From Desulfamplus sp. (GTDB lineage: Bacteria; Desulfobacterota; Desulfobacteria; Desulfobacterales; Desulfobacteraceae): a stretch of 64,000 bases of DNA. Under the pieces are notes generated by a model that worked only from the letters and a program-made list of their open reading frames with translations, had not been told where the DNA came from and ran no database searches. Made by a program: the position numbers and the translations under genes. Location: NCBI GenBank assembly GCA_015232555.1, contig JADFZJ010000011.1, positions 1 through 64,000 of the forward strand. Direction: 5' to 3'. Position 1 is the stretch's first letter, and every line of letters begins with the position of its first letter. This document shows positions 53,517 to 61,982 of the stretch, in pieces.

Positions 53517-54608
53517 TTAAAGTTTTGACTGATCGATTACTCTTAATGCCATATTTTCAAGCACTCTTACAGCATGGATTAGCAGCCCGAACCGTTTATC
53601 TTTTGTAAAACCTTGATGAAACCGTTTGTAAATCTGCTGTGCAATTACAGCAAGGCGGAAGAGTCCAAAACAGTAGTAAAAGTCAAACTTATCCATATTT
53701 CTCCCGCTCTTTCTGCCATATCTCTCAATGATTTCAAGGCGGGTCATAGCTCCGTCCATATCTGTCGGCATTGAACGGATCATCTGACACTCTGGAGGAT
53801 CGTTTTTTTCAATCCAATATGCAAGCGAACTGCCAAGGTCCATCAATGGATCGCCGTAGGTTGCCATCTCCCAATCAAGAACTCCTACTATTTCCATCTG
53901 TTTTTCAGGGTTTAAAACAACATTATCAAATTTGTAATCATTATGAATAAGGGCTGGTCTGTCTGTATCAGGCTGCTTTTTATCTTCAAGCCATGACATA
54001 ACAGCTTCAAAATCTGGAGCATCGTCTGTTTTTGCTTTACGATAACGCTCTGACCACCCTTGAACCTGCCGAGCGACATAACCAGCTGGTTTTCCAATAA
54101 AATCAAGACCAGCCTTCTTTACATCAATAGCATGAAGATAAAGGTGGAGATCAACAAGTTTTTCGCAAAGCTGACGAGCCTGCTCTTTTGAAAAGCTGAT
54201 GCCTTCTGGAAGCTCTTTTCTTAAAATAATACCTTGAATTTTTTCCATGACATAGAACGAACAGCCCATAATCGATTCATCTTCTGAATATGCCAGAGGC
54301 TTTGGGCAGTATGGAAAAACTGGATAGATGGCACTCAATATTTTAAACTCTCTTACCATATCGTGTGCTGATTTGATTTTTGCACCAATCGGAGGTCTTC
54401 GTAAAACCATCTGTTTTTCGCCAACTTTTAGAAGGTAGGTTAAATTGGAAAAACCACCTGGATATTGCTCAATTAGCAAATTATTAGAAATATACTTAAG
54501 ATTAATATTTGAAAACGCTTCTATATTTTCCTTTAAAAATTTTACAACTGCCTCAATATTAAGCTCTTCTCCCTGCCTTACCTTTACAGCCTCATCTTTT
54601 ATTGTCAT
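53517..54608 (-). CDS. APH-fold phosphotransferase, ACAD10/11 kinase-domain type (LvaA-like)
   Basis: A 363-residue kinase of the aminoglycoside phosphotransferase fold. The glycine-rich EQYPGGFSNLTYLLKV, ATP Lys region VLRRPP, Brenner-type catalytic loop HNDYKFDN, and metal Asp in LDWEMATYGDP are complete. PPIGAKIKSAHDMVREF and YVMEKIQGIILRK are typical of the kinase domains fused to ACAD10/ACAD11 in animals. Those domains phosphorylate the 4-hydroxyl of 4-hydroxyacyl-CoAs. Located in one operon with an acyl-CoA dehydrogenase, it is more likely a metabolic kinase than a drug-resistance enzyme. Confidence 0.88.
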   Translation of the reverse strand: MTIKDEAVKVRQGEELNIEAVVKFLKENIEAFSNINLKYISNNLLIEQYPGGFSNLTYLLKVGEKQMVLRRPPIGAKIKSAHDMVREFKILSAIYPVFPYCPKPLAYSEDESIMGCSFYVMEKIQGIILRKELPEGISFSKEQARQLCEKLVDLHLYLHAIDVKKAGLDFIGKPAGYVARQVQGWSERYRKAKTDDAPDFEAVMSWLEDKKQPDTDRPALIHNDYKFDNVVLNPEKQMEIVGVLDWEMATYGDPLMDLGSSLAYWIEKNDPPECQMIRSMPTDMDGAMTRLEIIERYGRKSGRNMDKFDFYYCFGLFRLAVIAQQIYKRFHQGFTKDKRFGLLIHAVRVLENMALRVIDQSKL

Positions 54609-54656
54609 CTGTTATCTCCTTAATTGCAATTTTATTACCATCTATATTCATTTTTT

Positions 54657-55346
54657 TTAAGATTTATGGCAGAGGCAGAAAGACTCTGTAAATTCAAGAA
54701 CATAATCAGCATAGTTATCAACAGTTATCTCTCTTTTTTTATATTTCCACCGTTTCAAATACCAATCCTGCTGCATGGCTTTTATTATGCTTGCTGTAAG
54801 TTTATGGTTGTTTTTGCGAAAAATCCCCTGCTCTTCACCAGCTTCAAGGATTTTTACCAATCTATTTTCAGTAGATTCTTCCATTGAAATTACAGCTTGT
54901 CTCTGCTCAAGATTTAAATTTTTTGACTCCATAAATGTAAAATAGAACCATGGACGGGCAGCTTCGCTTAAAAAAAGGTGTGCCTTTATTACAGATCGAA
55001 GCTGCTCTAATGGAGGATCGTTAAGATTATGAAATTTTTCAAAGACATTGGTGATCATGGAACTGCCCTGTTTATGGATAATTGCAAGAAGCTCCTCTTT
55101 ACTTGCAAAATAGGCGTAAAGAGAGCCAAGACTCATGTTGGTTCTGCTGCTTAAATCGCGCATGGTCATTGCCTGAAAGCCCTTTTCATAAGTAATCTGG
55201 AACACTGCATCAAATATTTTTTCAAAATTTTTTACTGCTGTTTTCTCTTTTTTGATGCGAATATTGTCCTGATTCTCCTGAAACACCTCTTTATAAATCT
55301 CTGCGTCAGAATTTTCTAAAATCCCTTTAAATTCCATGTATTTCAT
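54657..55346 (-). CDS. TetR-family regulator within the acyl-CoA operon
   Basis: 229 residues with HTH MRDLSSRTNMSLGSLYAYFA after an N-terminal extension of about 45 residues. An ATG nine bases inside is also possible. It lies between the acyl-CoA dehydrogenase and the kinase, on the same transcript, and probably binds the AACGAACGTTCGTT site upstream of the operon. The effector is likely an acyl-CoA; that is inferred. Confidence 0.88.
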   Translation of the reverse strand: MKYMEFKGILENSDAEIYKEVFQENQDNIRIKKEKTAVKNFEKIFDAVFQITYEKGFQAMTMRDLSSRTNMSLGSLYAYFASKEELLAIIHKQGSSMITNVFEKFHNLNDPPLEQLRSVIKAHLFLSEAARPWFYFTFMESKNLNLEQRQAVISMEESTENRLVKILEAGEEQGIFRKNNHKLTASIIKAMQQDWYLKRWKYKKREITVDNYADYVLEFTESFCLCHKS

Positions 55347-55400
55347 TCTTTACAATCCATTTTTATCAATAGGCTTTGAGTATATAACTAAACCTCAGCA

Positions 55401-56609
55401 CTATTTAAAATTACTACCCTGATACGATTTTAGAATCCGTTTTGCTAATGATGTTTTATGAACCTCATCTGCACCGTCATAAATACGGGCAGCACGTTCA
55501 TGGCTGTAAAAAAATGCAAGAATTGTGTCGTCAGTCATGCCAAGCCCGCCATGCACCTGCAATGCTCTGTCAACAACTCTGTTCATGGTATTTGCAACCA
55601 CAAATTTAATCATGGAGATTGCATCTCTTGCCTTAGATGCTCCAAAATTGTCAATCTGCCACGCTGCATTAAGCACAAGAAGTTTTGCAGATTCAATTTC
55701 AGCAGCAGAGTCAGCTACCCAATTTTGAATTGTTTGGCGTGTGGCAAGTGTTTTACCATCTGGAGAGATAACTCTGATGTTTGCCCTTGAACACATCAGA
55801 TCAAAAGCTCTGCGGCAGATTCCAAGCCATCTCATGCAGTGGTGGATTCTGCCAGGTCCAAGTCTGTCTTGTGCCATAACAAAGCCTTGCCCCTCTTTTC
55901 CCAAAAGGTTGGTTAAAGGTACTCTGCACGATTGATAAAGAATCTCTCCATGACTGTAATAGTCGCTTCCTTTGTGTCCCATTATCGGGATATTTCTTAC
56001 AAGGTTAAATCCTGGTGTATTTGTAGGAACAATGATCATGCTTGCCTGAAGATAAGTTGGTGCATCAGGATTAGTTACAGCCATGACGATAGCAAAATCA
56101 GAGCCGTCAGCAGCAGTTGTGTACCACTTATGTCCGTTAATAACATACTCATCACCATCTTTTACAGCAGTGGTCTCAAGCATAACAGGATTTGAACCGG
56201 GCATATCAACTTCAGTCATAGAGAAACAGCTTCTTATTTTACCTTGAACTAATGGGTTTAAATATCTCTCTTTCTGCTCTTTAGTGCCATACATGTGAAG
56301 AATTTCAACATTGCCTGCATCTGGTGCCTGACACCAAAACACATAATGACCAAGAGGAGACCTGCCCAGTGCTTCAGACACAAGCCCATGCTCAACAAGG
56401 CTTAAACCCATTCCGCCGCATTCAACTGGAAAATTGGGTGCCCAAAGCTCCATCTTTTTTACCATCTCCTGCTTTTCTCTTAACACTGGCAGAAGTTCAG
56501 TGAAATCCTTATTAAGAAAATCTGGTTCAAGAGGTATAAGTTCTTTGTCAACAAACTCATTGATCATATCCACAATAATTTTTATTTTATCTGACACTTC
56601 AAAATCCAT
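55401..56609 (-). CDS. acyl-CoA dehydrogenase, ACAD10/11-like
   Basis: A 402-residue flavoprotein. FSMTEVDMPGSNP, HKWYTTAADGSDFA, DRLGPGRIHHCMRWLG, QVHGGLGMTDD and C-terminal ARIYDGADEVHKTSLAKR identify the family. The position usually holding catalytic Glu in (Y/E)EGT reads YDGADEVH, the DG-x-DEVH signature of ACAD10/11-like proteins. Those act on 4-phosphohydroxyacyl-CoA by phosphate elimination rather than only classical dehydrogenation. It opens the operon containing the matching kinase, and electrons could pass to EtfBA encoded divergently. Confidence 0.93.
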   Translation of the reverse strand: MDFEVSDKIKIIVDMINEFVDKELIPLEPDFLNKDFTELLPVLREKQEMVKKMELWAPNFPVECGGMGLSLVEHGLVSEALGRSPLGHYVFWCQAPDAGNVEILHMYGTKEQKERYLNPLVQGKIRSCFSMTEVDMPGSNPVMLETTAVKDGDEYVINGHKWYTTAADGSDFAIVMAVTNPDAPTYLQASMIIVPTNTPGFNLVRNIPIMGHKGSDYYSHGEILYQSCRVPLTNLLGKEGQGFVMAQDRLGPGRIHHCMRWLGICRRAFDLMCSRANIRVISPDGKTLATRQTIQNWVADSAAEIESAKLLVLNAAWQIDNFGASKARDAISMIKFVVANTMNRVVDRALQVHGGLGMTDDTILAFFYSHERAARIYDGADEVHKTSLAKRILKSYQGSNFK

Positions 56610-56698
56610 CTCTTTTTATTTTCTCCTTTTTGAGTAATTGTAAAACGTATCACTTTTAAACTACCTTTAGTCTTTTTATCTATAGTCTTTTGAATGGA

Positions 56699-56727
56699 TA
56701 CTTACAGATAAAAATATATGAAGTCAA
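56699..56727 (-). promoter_or_regulatory. promoter of the acyl-CoA operon
   Basis: Minus strand TTGACT (56727-56722), 17-base spacer, TAAGTA (56704-56699), about 90 bases before the dehydrogenase start. Confidence 0.45.
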
Positions 56728-56738
56728 GAAGTTTTTAG

Positions 56739-56752
56739 AACGAACGTTCGTT
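56739..56752. promoter_or_regulatory. TetR-type operator between divergent promoters
   Basis: AACGAACGTTCGTT is a perfect 14-bp palindrome of the form often bound by TetR regulators of acyl-CoA metabolism. It lies between the promoters of the acyl-CoA dehydrogenase operon and etfBA. Confidence 0.75.
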
Positions 56753-56760
56753 TTTTAATC

Positions 56761-56789
56761 TTGATTATTCATCTAATATTGGATATATG
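56761..56789 (+). promoter_or_regulatory. promoter of etfBA
   Basis: TTGATT at 56761-56766, a 17-base spacer, then TATATG at 56784-56789, about 43 bases before etfB. Confidence 0.45.
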
Positions 56790-56831
56790 TTTTTATATAC
56801 ATAAACTCTAACAAAAAACAGGCGGGAAATA

Positions 56832-57902
56832 ATGAGAATTTTAGTTTGCATCAAACAGATATCAACATCTGAAACTGTTATAGATGATTCAGGTGAATGG
56901 ATTACACAAGTGGGAAGCTCATCATTTGCAATCAGCCGTTTTGACGAAAATGCAATTGAAGAGGCAATTTCTTTAAAAGAGCGTCTAATTGAGAAATTTT
57001 CATCTGAAAATGCTCTTCTAAACACCCAAGCAAAAGATTGTGAAATAGGTTTACAAAATAACCAAAATAAAGATACTGAAATTGGTTTGCAAAATAAAGA
57101 TGTTGTAATTGATATTATTTCAGTTGGAGGTTTAACAGCAGCAGAGAGCATAAAACGTGGTATGGGAATGGGTGCTGATAATGGAATTCATCTTATCACA
57201 GAAGATAAAGGTTATGTGAGCGGCTCTGTTACAGCGTTAAGGCTTGCAGCTATGATAAAAAAAGCTGGGTTGAATCAAAATCAAAATTATAATACAGACC
57301 AGAACATTAAAAATCGTAATTCCAATATTGGATATGACCTGATATTAACAGGCATAATGTCAGAAGATTTGATGCAGGCACAAGTCGGACCTATGTTGGC
57401 AGAGTATTTAAACATTCCCTGCGTTACTTCAGTTCTAAAAGTAGATATTATAGATATTGAAGAGAGCGGCAGTTCATTTAACAAGATAATAGTTCAACGA
57501 GAGATGGATGGAGGAGTTCGTCAGAATATAAAGGTAAAGCTGCCCGCACTTTTGAGCATACAGGCTGGAATCAATCAGCCAAGATATCCATCGTTGTCAA
57601 ATATATTAAAAGCAAATAAAAAAGAGATTCAATCGTATCATATTAAAGAGCTTTTCAATAGTGATATTAAAGCTGAAGTAAATATAGACCAAGATAACAA
57701 ACATGAAATGACTTACACAACTAAAAATGAAAGTCAGTTAAGAGACTTTCATATAAAACATACAAAAGATAAAGATTCAATATGCGTTATAAGAGTTGAA
57801 CGTCCAGAGAAAAGACGTGAAGGCAGAGTGTTAAACGGAACGACAAAAGATAAAGCTGTAGAGTTGATGAGTATCCTAAAACAGAGAGGGCTATTAATAT
57901 GA
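56832..57902 (+). CDS. etfB: electron transfer flavoprotein beta subunit, enlarged
   Basis: 356 residues, about 90 more than a usual EtfB. Family blocks are MRILVCIKQI, SRFDENAIEEAISLKE, SVGGLTAAESIKRGMGMGAD, DLILTGIMSEDLMQAQVGPMLAEYL, and VKLPALLSIQAGINQPRYPS. The extra length is in three loops rich in Asn, Gln, Lys and Asp. One at about residues 60-90 contains a 12-residue duplication (KDCEIGLQNNQN, KDTEIGLQNKDV) encoded by a 36-bp tandem repeat; others lie at about 146-165 and 270-310. It accepts electrons from acyl-CoA dehydrogenase with EtfA. Its stop overlaps the etfA start (ATGA). Confidence 0.93.
   Translation: MRILVCIKQISTSETVIDDSGEWITQVGSSSFAISRFDENAIEEAISLKERLIEKFSSENALLNTQAKDCEIGLQNNQNKDTEIGLQNKDVVIDIISVGGLTAAESIKRGMGMGADNGIHLITEDKGYVSGSVTALRLAAMIKKAGLNQNQNYNTDQNIKNRNSNIGYDLILTGIMSEDLMQAQVGPMLAEYLNIPCVTSVLKVDIIDIEESGSSFNKIIVQREMDGGVRQNIKVKLPALLSIQAGINQPRYPSLSNILKANKKEIQSYHIKELFNSDIKAEVNIDQDNKHEMTYTTKNESQLRDFHIKHTKDKDSICVIRVERPEKRREGRVLNGTTKDKAVELMSILKQRGLLI
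57033..57104 (+). repeat. 36-bp tandem duplication inside etfB
   Basis: Two units share AAAGAT, TGAAAT, GGTTT and CAAAATAA at a 36-base period. The frame is kept, giving two EIGLQN blocks. Confidence 0.8.
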
Positions 57903-58876
57903 AAACTGTTCTTGTGGTTGCAGAATATTTAAACGATAAAATTGCTCCTATAACAGACGAACTTATTGCATCTGCTCTTGAAATATCAGCCATTATAAAC
58001 AAAGAGATTAAATATGCTGAAAGCAAAACGTCAGAGGTAAAAGTGGTTCATGTTAAAGGGCTAAACACTCTTGCAAGTGAACAATATAAATCTGCCCTTG
58101 TTTCAATTATACAAGAGCTTAATCCATCATTTATATTGATGGGGCACACATCACAGGGAATTGACACAGCTTTTGGTCTTGCTGCAAGACTTAGATGCAA
58201 CTGTATCAGCTCTGTTAATAAAGTGATTGAACATAAGAAAAAATATCTATTTGGGCAAGGTTCAAAAAACGATGATAATGACAAATCAGATATACTCTTT
58301 TTCCGCTCTATCTTTAAAGGGAAACTTAACGCTGTAATCAAGTTGGAAAATCCCGATAAGATGACGCTATTAACTGTCCAGCCGGGAAGTTTTGCACCAA
58401 AAGAGGCAGATATAGATATAATAGAGATAACTTTATATGCATCTGCTGCAAATTCGCATCAAATTGAATATGAAAATATAATTGAACCTCAAACAAAAAA
58501 ATCAAAACTCGATCAGGCAAAGATTATTGTTTCAGCAGGAAGAGGAATCGAAGATCAGGAAAATATAGCTTATATTGAACGACTTGCAGCCTGCTTCACA
58601 GGTTCAGCAGTTGGAGGCTCAAGACCTTTGATTGACATGGGCTGGATGCCATACCATCAGCAGGTAGGAATTACTGGTGCTGTTGTTTCTCCAGAACTTT
58701 ACATTGCTGTAGGAATTTCTGGATCATCTCAGCATATTGCAGGCATGAAAGATTCAAAATTTATTGTATCTATAAACAAAGACCCAAATGCAGCAGTTTT
58801 TAATCTATCTGATGTCTGTATTGTTGAAGATGCCGTCAATTTTATTAAGAGTTATGTAGAGACAGCAGAAGAGTAA
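57899..58876 (+). CDS. etfA: electron transfer flavoprotein alpha subunit
   Basis: 325 residues. The FAD domain carries VSAGRGIEDQEN, GSAVGGSRPLIDMGWMPY, QVGITGAVVSPELYIAVGIS and GMKDSKFIVSINKDPNAAVF. The usual GAIQH is GSSQH here. A polar insertion (GSKNDDNDKSD) lies in the N-terminal domain. It forms the ETF heterodimer with the overlapping etfB. A membrane ETF oxidoreductase is not in the window, so the final acceptor is unknown. Confidence 0.94.
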   Translation: MKTVLVVAEYLNDKIAPITDELIASALEISAIINKEIKYAESKTSEVKVVHVKGLNTLASEQYKSALVSIIQELNPSFILMGHTSQGIDTAFGLAARLRCNCISSVNKVIEHKKKYLFGQGSKNDDNDKSDILFFRSIFKGKLNAVIKLENPDKMTLLTVQPGSFAPKEADIDIIEITLYASAANSHQIEYENIIEPQTKKSKLDQAKIIVSAGRGIEDQENIAYIERLAACFTGSAVGGSRPLIDMGWMPYHQQVGITGAVVSPELYIAVGISGSSQHIAGMKDSKFIVSINKDPNAAVFNLSDVCIVEDAVNFIKSYVETAEE

Positions 58877-58950
58877 TTCCTACATAATGCTTGATTTTGT
58901 TAATCAATCAGGGATATTAATCAATGGTAGTCTCTAAACATGTTTTAAGG

Positions 58951-58978
58951 CAGTGCTTTTAAAAAATAAAAAGCATTG
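58951..58978 (+). terminator. hairpin after etfA
   Basis: CAGTGCTTTT pairs with AAAAGCATTG with one G-T pair and an A-rich loop. It lies about 75 bases past the etfA stop and lacks a long T-run. Confidence 0.4.
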
Positions 58979-59029
58979 TAAATTATAAACTAATCTCGCT
59001 CACAAAAGCGGATTTATTTGGAGGAGTTT

Positions 59030-61897
59030 ATGAAGAAATTTCAACAAGTTAAACAGATTAAAAGCTCAATTGTATTCCTGATGGTATTTCTTGCATTATC
59101 TGTTAGTGCCAACGCTTTAGCAGACAACTGCATTACCATTACCGATGATTTAACTCTCTCTATCCCATGTGCAAAGTATGATGATCTCTCATTTAGCTTT
59201 TCGCTGGTTAAGTATGAAAAACCCGATGCTAATATAAACTCTGAGCTATTGTGGAGAATCGACGATTTCTTACTATTTGACTCTGATACTGTGGCAGCTA
59301 AGCCAGCTTGTGCTAATCCTCTTGATGTCGCATCTGATCTTGCTTTAACAATAGCGTGTGTAAATTACTATGGCACACACATCAAATTTAAGCTGCTGCC
59401 CTATTATAACGAATCTGAAAATGGAGATTCAGGCACTGAGCTTTTGTGGAAACTTGACATCAACTCTTTAGAATCTCTTAACACTCCAGTTACAATATCA
59501 AGAGATGACAAAGGCGTTTGGTTTATATCAGGAGATGATACAGCAGATGCCTATACTGTATTTGAAGCAATGGGATATTCTGTAGCAACAGATCGTCTAT
59601 GGCAGGCAGAAAAATATAGAAGGGTTGGCAGGGGAAGACTTGCTGAAATTTTTGGCAAAAGTCAGCTTGCAAGTGACATCAAGGTTCGGACTGTAGGATA
59701 TTCAGATGAGGAGTATCAACAAGGCTTTAATGCTCTTGATCCTGAATCAAAATCTGCAATCAATGGTTATGTTGCTGGTTTTAACAGAAGAATTGCAGAA
59801 GTTAAACAAGACCGCAGCAAATTGCCTTTTGAATTTCATGCAATGAGTCAGCAGCTTGGTATAGATTTTGTACCTGAAGATTGGACACCAACAGATGTAC
59901 TTGCTTGGGCAGCAAACATGCTTCGTGCTTTTGATGGTGAAGCAACTGCACAAGGACAGATTCAAACTCTCGCCCTGTTTCAGCAGTTAAAAGCCCAATT
60001 TCCTGAAGAATATCTTGCCATGTTTCAAGATTTAAGATGGCAAGATGATCCAGATGCAGTAACCTACATCGCTGGAGACAAGAATAATTTGGTTACCAAG
60101 AGAGAAAAATCAACCTCAAACAACAATCAAATTGCAAAAAACGGTGTGCTTCTTAATAAGCCTCTGAATATAGACACTGAATTTGATCTAACCTGCAATT
60201 TTCAAGAGATTGCCGATAATATGAGACAGAACGAGGAGCAGATTGTTGCAAACCTTAAAGAGATCAATGCCTATGTAAAAAATGGAAGTTACGCATGGGT
60301 TGTGTCAGGAGATAAAACTGCAAGCGGCAACCCTATAATTTACTCAGGTCCTCAGATGGATCACGCTTTTAATTTTTCTGTTCCATCTATTATTGGAGAG
60401 GGTTCGATCAAAGCTGGAGGTATTGATGCTTCTGGAATGATCATTGCTGGTATTCCAGGAATTGTAATAGGTAGAACACCACACCATGCATGGTCAATGC
60501 AAGTCGGACATGCCCATACATTGGACTACTATATTGAAGAACCTTCAGCCGTATCGTTACATCGCATTGAAACTATAAAAGTTGCGGGTGAAGAAGATGT
60601 GCAACTGCCTGTTTACAGAACTTCTCACGGACCTGTAATAAATTCTGATCCTGTAATATCATGGAAATATGCTCATTGGGGCAAAGAGTTTCAATTTGTA
60701 AAAGCATCTCTTGATCTTGCAAGGGCACAAAGTATGGATCAGTTTGGAGATGCCATTAACAAAATGCCTCTTTCTCAGCACTACTGCTATGCAGATAAAG
60801 ATGGAAATATCGCCTACTGGATGTCTGGTTATGATCCTTTAAGACCAGAAGGAATTGATTTGCGTTTCCCTCTTTCAGGTAATGGAACTGCTGAATGGCT
60901 CTCACCCGTAGTTTATAAGGCAAGAGCACATGAACGCAATGCACAAAGAGGATTTTACGGTGGATGGAACAGCCGAGCCAGCCTTGATTATCCAATATCA
61001 TCAAATAAATCTACATATTACTTTGGACCATTTCACAGAGCACATATTCTTGAAGATTATCTCGTAACCCACGATAATCTAACTTTTGAAGATGTAAGAG
61101 ACCTTGCCTTGTATATTGCCACTACAGACTCAGTTAGAGATGAGTATCTAACTTCTTCGTTTGACTCTTACGGTGATGGCGGAAATCCTTGGAAATATGT
61201 AAAGACAGACTTTGTTGCAGCAGTTCAATCTGCCATTACTAATAAAGAGAATAGTTCTGATGACTCTTCTGATATGAATATCAAACGTTCAGCAGCTATA
61301 GAGCTTTTAAACAGTTGGGATGGACACTTTGTCAATGGCGGTAAAGATAACTGGGTAGCGGGAAAAGATCGTTCAGATGCTTGGATTTTGATGAACCAGT
61401 GGATAAATGAGGTTATTAAATTAACATTTGATGATGAACTTGGCAGTAAATCAGAGGATAATATAGTGCTTTTTAATATGTTGTTGCATGGACTTCCCGA
61501 GTTAAATTCAACTATTAAAAACAGCTACAACTGGTTTCAGAATAAAGTGGATAATAGTGCTCCTCAGACACTGGACGCTATTATTGTTGCTGGATTAGAT
61601 AAGGCTCTAACAGCATTGGGAGAGCAGCCTTGGGGAATAGATAAACGAGGTAATATTTCTTACAAACATGAGATGTTAGGGGTTCTCCACCAGATTCCTA
61701 CTTCATCAAGATCAACTTATGCACATTGTGTTGAAATGGGAAATTCTGGACCCGTTCGTATTGAAAGTATGCTGCCTGTTGGACAGTCTGGCAATATTCT
61801 TATAGGAGCTGATGGAAAGCCTCAATTCGATCCTAACTTTTTCGGTATGTCTGATGTTTATGACGGTTTTCAACATAGAAGTTTTTCTTTACACTAA
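59030..61897 (+). CDS. secreted penicillin acylase-family (S45) hydrolase with duplicated N-terminal module
   Basis: About 955 residues. A signal peptide (SSIVFLMVFLALSVSANALA) is followed by two related modules of about 45 residues (about 34-80 and 93-140; CITITDDLTLSIPC...LLWRIDD and DVASDLALTIACVNY...LLWKLD). The S45 Ntn-hydrolase follows: alpha part (DTADAYTVFEAMGYSVATDRLWQ), spacer, then beta chain starting at Ser420 in NGSYAWVVSGDKTASG, the self-cleavage nucleophile. Typical GTPHHAW-like RTPHHAWSMQVGHAHT is present. Family members cleave amide bonds of acylated amines, including acyl-homoserine lactones and cyclic lipopeptides. GGAGGAG precedes the ATG at 59030; the TTG at 59018 overlaps that site. 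Confidence 0.92.
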   Translation: MKKFQQVKQIKSSIVFLMVFLALSVSANALADNCITITDDLTLSIPCAKYDDLSFSFSLVKYEKPDANINSELLWRIDDFLLFDSDTVAAKPACANPLDVASDLALTIACVNYYGTHIKFKLLPYYNESENGDSGTELLWKLDINSLESLNTPVTISRDDKGVWFISGDDTADAYTVFEAMGYSVATDRLWQAEKYRRVGRGRLAEIFGKSQLASDIKVRTVGYSDEEYQQGFNALDPESKSAINGYVAGFNRRIAEVKQDRSKLPFEFHAMSQQLGIDFVPEDWTPTDVLAWAANMLRAFDGEATAQGQIQTLALFQQLKAQFPEEYLAMFQDLRWQDDPDAVTYIAGDKNNLVTKREKSTSNNNQIAKNGVLLNKPLNIDTEFDLTCNFQEIADNMRQNEEQIVANLKEINAYVKNGSYAWVVSGDKTASGNPIIYSGPQMDHAFNFSVPSIIGEGSIKAGGIDASGMIIAGIPGIVIGRTPHHAWSMQVGHAHTLDYYIEEPSAVSLHRIETIKVAGEEDVQLPVYRTSHGPVINSDPVISWKYAHWGKEFQFVKASLDLARAQSMDQFGDAINKMPLSQHYCYADKDGNIAYWMSGYDPLRPEGIDLRFPLSGNGTAEWLSPVVYKARAHERNAQRGFYGGWNSRASLDYPISSNKSTYYFGPFHRAHILEDYLVTHDNLTFEDVRDLALYIATTDSVRDEYLTSSFDSYGDGGNPWKYVKTDFVAAVQSAITNKENSSDDSSDMNIKRSAAIELLNSWDGHFVNGGKDNWVAGKDRSDAWILMNQWINEVIKLTFDDELGSKSEDNIVLFNMLLHGLPELNSTIKNSYNWFQNKVDNSAPQTLDAIIVAGLDKALTALGEQPWGIDKRGNISYKHEMLGVLHQIPTSSRSTYAHCVEMGNSGPVRIESMLPVGQSGNILIGADGKPQFDPNFFGMSDVYDGFQHRSFSLH

Positions 61898-61918
61898 TTT
61901 TTAGGCATTATGAAGTTT

Positions 61919-61948
61919 AGAAGAGACGCACGGACGTGCGTCTCTTCT
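61919..61948. terminator. Rho-independent terminator
   Basis: AGAAGAGACGCACG and CGTGCGTCTCTTCT form a perfect 14-bp stem with a two-base loop, followed by GAGTTTTT. It ends the acylase transcript and may also serve the convergent response regulator. Confidence 0.85.
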
Positions 61949-61982
61949 GAGTTTTTAATGGTTCGCTGTGCCTTGAAAAAAA

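Noticed and set aside
53517-54608. Aminoglycoside resistance kinase
   Set aside because: The fold is shared, but sequence blocks and operon partners match ACAD10/11-type metabolic kinases.
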